A stretch of 7,079 bases of DNA, taken from an uncultured Bacteroidales bacterium. Its GTDB lineage: Bacteria; Bacteroidota; Bacteroidia; Bacteroidales; Bacteroidaceae. Numbering within the stretch: position 1 is the stretch's first letter; every line of letters starts with the position of its first letter. The position numbers and the translations under genes are program-made. Positions 1 through 4,578 of the stretch are shown in pieces. The stretch covers positions 1 to 7,079 of the forward strand of contig CALCYA010000129.1 of the NCBI GenBank assembly GCA_937906165.1, written 5' to 3'. Below the pieces are notes generated by a model. It was not told the DNA's origin and did no database searches. It saw only the letters and a list, made by a program, of their open reading frames with translations.

Positions 1-36
1 TTGGGTTGCGAAAAGCAAAACGAGTCAATGACAGTG

Positions 37-44
37 CAAATATA
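37..44 (-). promoter_or_regulatory. Leftward -7 promoter box (gene outside the window)
   Basis: On the minus strand the bases read TATATTTG, a perfect match to the Bacteroides-type -7 element TAnnTTTG. Transcription would start near position 30 and run out of the left edge. No ATG is present on the minus strand between here and position 1, so the driven gene starts outside the window. No good -33 TTTG is seen at the usual 19-21 nt upstream, so strength is uncertain. The box lies just downstream, in the leftward sense, of the repeat at 46-91. Confidence 0.45.
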
Positions 45-45
45 G

Positions 46-91
46 AATGACAATTTCGCGATTTGGTTGTATTTATATTGAACTCACATTA
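46..91 (-). repeat. 46-nt repeat, left copy (inverted relative to 6989-7034)
   Basis: Read on the minus strand this 46-nt segment aligns without gaps to 6989-7034 on the plus strand, with 37 of 46 bases identical. Shared blocks are GTGAGTTC, ATATAA, CAAATCGCGAA and TGTCATT. Its end overlaps the first bases of the terminator stem by 2 nt. It sits between that terminator and a leftward promoter box, so it could be an upstream regulatory segment of the off-window gene. It could also be one copy of a dispersed intergenic repeat, or one end of a larger unit. Confidence 0.6.
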
Positions 92-130
92 AACAAAGAA
101 AGCGCCCGTTCAGGGCGCTTTCTTTGTTTA
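90..130. terminator. Bidirectional rho-independent terminator
   Basis: Positions 90-107 and 113-130 form a perfect 18-bp inverted repeat around a 5-nt loop (GTTCA). The inner part of the stem is GC-rich (GCGCCC/GGGCGC). The outer part is A-rich on the left and T-rich on the right, so transcripts from either strand end the hairpin in a U-rich stretch. It begins 22 nt past the stop codon of the leftward gene at 152-1768 and almost certainly terminates it. In the other direction it would stop any rightward transcript entering from the left. Confidence 0.88.
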
Positions 131-151
131 TTTACTCGTTATCAGTGGAGA

Positions 152-1768
152 TTACTTTACAAGTACCTTTTTACCATTTACAATGTAGATACCGGCCTTT
201 GTAATGTTCTCTACGCGGCGGCCTGTAATGTCGTATATAACCTTTGCACCGTTCTCTACAACGATATCGTCGATTGAAGACTCACCGGCTACAACAGTCC
301 AAGTGTATGTACCCTCACAACGCTTGTTTTTCTCATGCCACATCTTGTTGGGATAGCCCCACTCGTCAATGTAGTCCTCTGCTGCATGGTCAACGACAAT
401 CTGTGAGAGGTCGAGTGTGTATTTGCCTTCTGCTGTGATAGGTGTCGCTGCGTACTCGTAACCTGTCCATTCGGCATTTACAAGGTACTCGATCTTGGTT
501 CCTACATTAGACATTGAGTTATAGGTCAGTTTGTAATCCTTGTCCTCGCCTTTCAGTACGATCTCGTTTGAAACCATCTGCCAGTTCTCATCGAAAGAAA
601 GGGTAACATCCTGATTGAACTCAATGATAACTTTGTCAAGCTGGTTCACGACACCCTCTACCGGTGTAACACCAAGAATCTTGAGCTCGACAATCTCGAA
701 TGTGAAGAGTGTCACGTTGATTACGCGCTCTTCGTTGGCTGCGCCGTCCATTGTGAATACGCCGGCAGGAATGTAGAATGTGTATTCGCCTTCCTCTGTC
801 ATTTCTTGACCGAATGTTACAGTGATGACATTCTCCTTGAGTGTTGCTGTACCTGCAGCCTCACCACCTCCGGGGAGGTATACCATAATACTTTCAGCAC
901 CCTCAACCAACTTCACCTCATTTACGTTCTTGAATGTTATCTCAAGGTCACCAATTTCTTTCACTCTTTCGCCATCCTTGTAGTTAGTAGAGAATGAGGG
1001 AGCTGTATCAAGAATCTGGAAACTGAAACTTCTGCTTTCATTTATACCGCCATCTTCACTAATGAACACGCCGGGATAGACATCCAGATTGTATCTGCCA
1101 GGAGCGGTTATCGGTGCCTCAAGTTCAAGAGTTACGCTCTTCTTGTCTTCGCTGATGGTTGCCTTCTCCTTGACTTTTGTTACAGGAGTCCAATAGTTAT
1201 CAACAATGTACATTCCGCTTGCCGGTATCTTTACATCAGCAATAGGTGTGCTGAATGTGAAGACAATTTTGTCAAGTTGCGTTGTAGCTTCGCTTGGTGA
1301 TACACTTTCTATGGCCAACGATTTGGCAATTGTGAATGTGAATGTCTGCTCGGGGAAAACCTCGTTGTCGGCACTTGTAATCACTCCTGCCGGGATGGTG
1401 TAGCTGTATGTACCGGGAGTATTGATATACATGTCTACCAGACTCTCTTTGCCGTCCTTCTCGTCAATGACGGTTTTCTGCTCAAACATGAGCATCACCA
1501 TGCTCTTTGACATATAAGGGTCTTCGTAAACGCGTGTAAGCTTAACGCCTTCACCGGTCTCGTTGTTCTTGACCTCGATACCGCCCTCGGGGAGTGCGAC
1601 CGTTACATTCTTGTTGAATCCGAGCTGGATATAGTTTACGCTAAAGACAGACGCACCGTTCTCCGGTGATGTGTACAGCAATGCAAATGCATCTTCCTCT
1701 TTGTCCTGTGCCATTGCTGTTCCAAGCACGAAGAACAATGATAATAAAAATAGTGTAAATTTTTTCAT
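152..1768 (-). CDS. Exported protein with four Ig-like repeats and a C-terminal sorting-type tail
   Basis: The 538-residue product starts with a clear signal peptide (MKKF, a hydrophobic stretch, then AMA before Gln21). The body looks like about four tandem Ig-like beta-sandwich repeats, near residues 30-148, 151-252, 254-359 and 361-492. The first three share a repeat-ending pattern: G-x-Y, then a (I/Y)PAGV or YPGV segment, an acidic or Asn-rich turn, and a FTF/FSF strand. Repeats 2 and 4 open with a (S/T)P...QLDK(I/V) strand. The opening SPENGA and strand pattern recall bacterial SbsA-type Ig domains. Residues 495-538 form a tail with YDITGRRV...AGIYIVNGKKVLVK, typical of many secreted Bacteroidales proteins and similar to type IX secretion C-terminal domains, so the protein is probably surface-located or released. 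No catalytic motif was found. It may be an adhesin or structural protein; no specific function is assigned. It is transcribed alone, divergently from the BlaI gene, and ends at the 90-130 terminator. The ATG at 1768 is chosen because the signal peptide begins there. Confidence 0.85.
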   Translation of the reverse strand: MKKFTLFLLSLFFVLGTAMAQDKEEDAFALLYTSPENGASVFSVNYIQLGFNKNVTVALPEGGIEVKNNETGEGVKLTRVYEDPYMSKSMVMLMFEQKTVIDEKDGKESLVDMYINTPGTYSYTIPAGVITSADNEVFPEQTFTFTIAKSLAIESVSPSEATTQLDKIVFTFSTPIADVKIPASGMYIVDNYWTPVTKVKEKATISEDKKSVTLELEAPITAPGRYNLDVYPGVFISEDGGINESRSFSFQILDTAPSFSTNYKDGERVKEIGDLEITFKNVNEVKLVEGAESIMVYLPGGGEAAGTATLKENVITVTFGQEMTEEGEYTFYIPAGVFTMDGAANEERVINVTLFTFEIVELKILGVTPVEGVVNQLDKVIIEFNQDVTLSFDENWQMVSNEIVLKGEDKDYKLTYNSMSNVGTKIEYLVNAEWTGYEYAATPITAEGKYTLDLSQIVVDHAAEDYIDEWGYPNKMWHEKNKRCEGTYTWTVVAGESSIDDIVVENGAKVIYDITGRRVENITKAGIYIVNGKKVLVK

Positions 1769-1828
1769 AAATAAAAAGTTTAGTTAATTATTCTGTTTAT
1801 CTCTGTAATATTTATTCGTTTTACATTG

Positions 1829-1836
1829 CGAATATA
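1829..1836 (-). promoter_or_regulatory. Possible -7 box for the Ig-repeat gene
   Basis: The minus strand reads TATATTCG here, one mismatch from the Bacteroides-type TAnnTTTG box. It lies 60 nt upstream of the ATG at 1768 and would give an AT-rich leader of about 50 nt. No matching -33 TTTG is found at the expected distance, so this is only a candidate. Confidence 0.3.
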
Positions 1837-1877
1837 ACTCAAAAAAAGGTCGGTTGTTAGTTTTGTGCTGATAAAAT

Positions 1878-1933
1878 GTTGCTTTTTTAGTATTTTTTTA
1901 TGAAAAAAGATACGGTATGTGTATAAAAGCAAC
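1878..1933. repeat. Nested inverted repeat in the divergent intergenic region
   Basis: The outer arms GTTGCTTTT (1878-1886) and AAAAGCAAC (1925-1933) are perfectly complementary over 9 bp. Inside them 1890-1899 and 1904-1913 form a second 10-bp stem with one G-T wobble and a 4-nt loop. Together they could fold into one long hairpin with an asymmetric internal loop. It might be a protein-binding site, a barrier to read-through between the divergent units, or an RNA structure. It lies about 110 nt upstream of the leftward start codon. Function is unknown. Confidence 0.45.
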
Positions 1934-2194
1934 TTGAATTCAATATGAACTCAACGGAATGCTTAATCGGGCATGGCCTTTATCACCTTATGTCTTGTTG
2001 CAAAGGCTGATGCCACGAGTGTCTTTGAGTTTTCCATAAGATGCGGTCGGGATTTTCAAATATGCCTGTTACCTATGTAATTCATACCTGACTAATGCTG
2101 TTTACAGACAATGGCTCTGTAGAGTGAGTGCTCCATCCTGCTTTCTTGTAAGATTTCAGTTCGATTAACAAATTTTAACCGTGAATCTTGTTGT

Positions 2195-2243
2195 GTAACG
2201 AAAAAAAGTAGTTTCTTTGCGTCAGTAACGAATAAAATTAGTT
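2195..2243 (+). promoter_or_regulatory. Tandem operator-like repeats upstream of the BlaI gene
   Basis: Two related 19-nt segments, 2195-2213 (GTAACGAAAAAAAGTAGTT) and 2225-2243 (GTAACGAATAAAATTAGTT), match at 17 of 19 bases and are spaced exactly 30 bp apart, about three helical turns. The downstream copy is also a partial dyad, AAC-N-AAT-NNN-ATT-N-GTT (2227-2243). BlaI/MecI repressors bind dyads as dimers and usually control their own promoter, so these are good candidates for the autoregulatory operator. Two weak promoter readings overlap them: TTTG (2216-2219), 19 nt, TAGTTGTG (2239-2246), or CTTG (2187-2190), 18 nt, TAGTTTCT (2209-2216). Binding is inferred from position and symmetry. 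Confidence 0.5.
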
Positions 2244-2252
2244 GTGTATTGT

Positions 2253-2630
2253 ATGAAACGACTTACCAATCGCGAGGAATTCATAATGAAACTCCTGTGG
2301 GAAAAGGGCCCGCTCTTTGTCAGGGAGATGTTGCCGTTCTTCGAGGAACCGCAGCCTCATTTCAATACGGTCTCTACAATTGTAAGAGGCCTTGAGGATA
2401 AGGGTTACGTGGCCCACAAGGCTTATGGCCCTACACACCAGTATATTGCCGTTGTGGGTGAGGAGGAGTATGGTTCAATGAACATCAACAATGCTGTGGG
2501 GCGTTATTTCAAGAACTCCTATCTGGCAGCGGTCTCTTCTTTGGTAAAGGAGGAGAAACTGTCGCTCGATGACCTCAAGGAGCTTATTGAGATGGTGAAG
2601 AGACAGAGAGAAAAACTTTCAGAAAAGTAA
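2253..2630 (+). CDS. BlaI/MecI-family transcriptional repressor
   Basis: The product is 125 residues, the usual length of this family. The N-terminal half (about 1-70) is a winged helix. It includes the LTNREEFIMKLLWEKGP opening, the putative recognition helix in HFNTVSTIVRGLEDKGYV (36-53) and a wing ending THQYIAVV. The charged, helical C-terminal half (about 71-125) is the expected dimerisation region. In characterised relatives the dimer represses its own operon until the partner M56 protease inactivates it. The start is placed at ATG 2253, because family members begin with a short lead such as MKRLT; an in-frame GTG at 2244 would add three unlikely residues (MYC). No Shine-Dalgarno sequence is visible. 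The stop is 9 nt before the M56 gene, indicating co-transcription. The target beyond its own operon is unknown, and beta-lactam resistance should not be assumed because no beta-lactamase gene is present. Confidence 0.93.
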   Translation: MKRLTNREEFIMKLLWEKGPLFVREMLPFFEEPQPHFNTVSTIVRGLEDKGYVAHKAYGPTHQYIAVVGEEEYGSMNINNAVGRYFKNSYLAAVSSLVKEEKLSLDDLKELIEMVKRQREKLSEK

Positions 2631-2639
2631 TCGGGTACA

Positions 2640-3983
2640 ATGGGTGCACTGCTTATATATCTTATGAAGTCATCGCTGATGCTGGCGCTCTCCGTGGTGC
2701 TCTTCATGCTTCTCATGAGGCGCGAGACATTCCACGGCATAAATCGTGTGCTCCTGCTTGCGGTGGTGCTTCTGTCGTTGTTGTTCCCGGCAGTGGAGTG
2801 GGAGGTGGATACCCCTATGGCACATATCATGGGCTCTGTCGAGCAGATGGTTATCTCCGCTGACGCGACTGTTGCTGTGGGGCAGCCGCTTGCTGTAGCA
2901 GTGGATGCCGGGGAACAGACCGGAATGTTGCACTGCATCATGTACATATATCTTGCAGGGGTGTTGCTGCTTGCCGTACGCCTTATATACATGTACATAC
3001 AGGTGGCTTGCCTGGTGCGAAGGGGCAAACGCGAGGATGCCTCGCCCTTCACCACGCAGAGGCTGCGCCTTATGGTACACGAGGGTGAAAGCCGCCCATT
3101 CAGCTGGTTCGGCATCGTCTCAATCTCGCGTACCGACCTTGCCGAGGCAGGCAGGGAGATAATAATGCACGAGGCGGCCCACATACGCCGCGGACACTCG
3201 TGGGACGTGCTCTTTGCCGACCTTGTGGTCATAATGCATTGGTTCAACCCGTTGGCATGGGTGATGAAGGATATGCTCAAGGATATTCACGAATATGAAG
3301 CTGATAGTGCCGTGTTGGCTGCCGGCGTCGACGCTGTTGACTATCAGTTGCTTATTATAAAAAAGGCTGTTGGCGCAAGGCTCTACTCTATTGCCAACTG
3401 CTTCAATCACAGTATAACTAAAAAACGTGTAATTATGATGTGTAAAGAAAAATCAAGTGTGTGGCACATTGCAAAGGCTTTGTACGTTGTGCCGTTGGCG
3501 GTTCTTGCCGCTTGTACGTTCTCTTCACCAAAGAGTGAGGAACCTGTAGTAAAGGCCGCAGAGAACGAGGTTGCCGAAGTCAAAATCGTGAGAGTGGCGG
3601 GCAATGAGATCCCGGAACTTAACGTGACGTCATTTGCTGCGGAACAGCCACAGGCTGATACCTCTCCGGTTTATGAGGTGTGTGACCAACAGCCCGAATT
3701 CCACGGAGGTATGAATGCCCTGATGAGACATCTGACCACCAATATCGTTTATCCCAAAGAGAGTATGGATGCCAATGAGCAGGGTCGGGTGTTAGTAGCG
3801 TTTGTAGTGGAGAAGGACGGTTCTATCAGCGATGTCAAGATTGCAAAGTCCTCGGGCTTTGACCGCCTTGATGCTGAGGCAGTGCGTGTAGTAAGGGAGA
3901 TGCCGGCTTGGGCGCCGGGCAAGCACGAAGGCGAGGTTGTGCGTGCCAGGTTTGTCCTGCCTGTGTATTTCAGGTTGAAATAG
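2640..3983 (+). CDS. M56 (BlaR1-like) membrane metalloprotease with C-terminal TonB-like domain
   Basis: The 447-residue protein has BlaR1-like topology. Helices lie near 3-25, 34-52 and 98-122, followed by a cytoplasmic protease segment and a fourth helix near 275-294. The protease segment has the zinc motif HEAAH (177-181) and a downstream HEYEAD in which Glu218 is the likely third ligand and Asp222 the conserved Asp, so the active site looks intact. After helix 4 comes a linker (about 295-343) and then a TonB C-terminal-type domain (about 344-447, from VYEV through FHGG, YP and GRVLVAFVVEKDGSI to the end). Gram-positive BlaR1 has a penicillin-binding sensor there instead; the TonB-like replacement is familiar in Bacteroidetes. 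By family analogy it inactivates the upstream repressor on a signal. The linker is short and not Pro/Lys-rich, unlike true TonB, so reaching the outer membrane is doubtful. It starts 9 nt after the BlaI stop. The signal is unknown. Confidence 0.92.
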   Translation: MGALLIYLMKSSLMLALSVVLFMLLMRRETFHGINRVLLLAVVLLSLLFPAVEWEVDTPMAHIMGSVEQMVISADATVAVGQPLAVAVDAGEQTGMLHCIMYIYLAGVLLLAVRLIYMYIQVACLVRRGKREDASPFTTQRLRLMVHEGESRPFSWFGIVSISRTDLAEAGREIIMHEAAHIRRGHSWDVLFADLVVIMHWFNPLAWVMKDMLKDIHEYEADSAVLAAGVDAVDYQLLIIKKAVGARLYSIANCFNHSITKKRVIMMCKEKSSVWHIAKALYVVPLAVLAACTFSSPKSEEPVVKAAENEVAEVKIVRVAGNEIPELNVTSFAAEQPQADTSPVYEVCDQQPEFHGGMNALMRHLTTNIVYPKESMDANEQGRVLVAFVVEKDGSISDVKIAKSSGFDRLDAEAVRVVREMPAWAPGKHEGEVVRARFVLPVYFRLK

Positions 3984-4034
3984 ACAAGGAATATACCCCG
4001 TTGATAAACTGCATCTTTTTATTCATCCCATGTA

Positions 4035-4064
4035 AATTATGGTGACCCGGAAGTCACCATAATT
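4035..4064 (+). terminator. 12-bp hairpin between the M56 and outer-membrane protein genes
   Basis: AATTATGGTGAC (4035-4046) and GTCACCATAATT (4053-4064) are perfectly complementary around a 6-nt loop, CCGGAA. The hairpin sits 51 nt past the M56 stop and ends 22 nt before the next start codon. It lacks a clean downstream T-run, so it may be a weak terminator or attenuator, an RNA processing or stability element, or a DNA-binding dyad. It suggests that the outer-membrane protein gene can be expressed at a different level from the BlaI/M56 pair. Confidence 0.5.
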
Positions 4065-4086
4065 CGTACACACACCGACATAATCT

Positions 4087-4545
4087 ATGAGAAATATCAT
4101 ATTCCTGTTGCTGCTTACAGTGGCGACACAGATGGGCTATGCCCAGAAAGAGACAAAGAAAGAGCGTACGGTCGCGCTCTGGGGCCATACGGTCGATTGT
4201 TATACGCATGCGGGAATACCGGGCGTGAAAGTGACGCTGATGGCGCCCGACAGCACCGTAATCGACACAATGGAGGTCACGTTCTCTACTCCATACAGGA
4301 GCACCAAGCCCGATGCTTACTATAAATTCATTGTCCCGGCACGCAAGGCAAGATACATAATCCGCGCTTCCCATCCCGGCTATGAGGACTCTTATGTGGA
4401 TTATGAGATAAAACACATTGCGCGCAACACATATTTCGATGCCCCCTGGCATTATATGCTCAAGCGCATGAGCAGTGACCTCGACGAGTTTGTGACCACT
4501 GCCACAAAGATTCGTTTCTACAACGACGGCGACACTCTTGTCTAA
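4087..4545 (+). CDS. N-terminal fragment of the interrupted outer-membrane protein
   Basis: This 152-residue fragment starts MRNIIFLLLL and has a signal peptide ending near YAQ (18-20). A beta-sandwich domain with the pattern of carboxypeptidase regulatory-like domains follows: HAGIPGVKVTLMAPDSTVIDT, then the YIIRASHPGYEDSYVDYEI strands. It ends KIRFYNDGDTLV at the premature TAA. If translated alone it would give a small soluble periplasmic protein without the barrel. It follows the M56 gene after 103 nt. Its codon use and composition look like those of the second fragment. Confidence 0.7.
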   Translation: MRNIIFLLLLTVATQMGYAQKETKKERTVALWGHTVDCYTHAGIPGVKVTLMAPDSTVIDTMEVTFSTPYRSTKPDAYYKFIVPARKARYIIRASHPGYEDSYVDYEIKHIARNTYFDAPWHYMLKRMSSDLDEFVTTATKIRFYNDGDTLV

Positions 4546-4578
4546 AATGCCGACGCGTTCAATCTGCCGCAGGGCTCC

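Larger units (their letters stand above)
1769..2243. other. 475-nt divergent intergenic region
   Basis: This gap separates the leftward Ig-repeat gene from the rightward BlaI gene. The part next to the leftward gene (about 1769-1930) is very AT-rich and should hold its promoter and leader. A nested inverted repeat lies at 1878-1933, followed by a 10-bp perfect palindrome TTGAATTCAA at 1934-1943. Operator-like repeats lie at 2195-2243. From about 1945 to 2165 the composition is more balanced, yet I see no convincing gene. A 24-codon minus-strand frame (2037-1963, starting MENSKTLVAS) is the only small ORF of any appeal, and nothing supports its translation. No RNA gene is recognised. Confidence 0.6.

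Noticed and set aside
1963..2037. A 24-codon minus-strand frame (MENSKTLVAS... ending KAMPD) in the divergent intergenic region
   Set aside because: It reads like plausible protein, but it is very short, has no recognised family, no clear promoter or ribosome site, and an in-frame stop shortly upstream. It may be a remnant or chance.
2519..3280. A 253-codon open frame on the minus strand across the M56 gene
   Set aside because: It lies wholly opposite well-supported BlaI and M56 coding sequence, has Ser/Thr/Arg-rich low-complexity composition typical of an antisense shadow, and has no recognisable domain.
2253..3983. A beta-lactam resistance (blaR1-blaI) locus
   Set aside because: No beta-lactamase or penicillin-binding gene is present and the sensor domain of the M56 protein is TonB-like, so resistance is not supported.
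4543..4545. Reassignment of TAA to Tyr or a general stop-codon recoding
   Set aside because: TAA ends the BlaI gene and the Ig-repeat gene in this window, and no code change is known for Bacteroidales. A point mutation or base error is far simpler.
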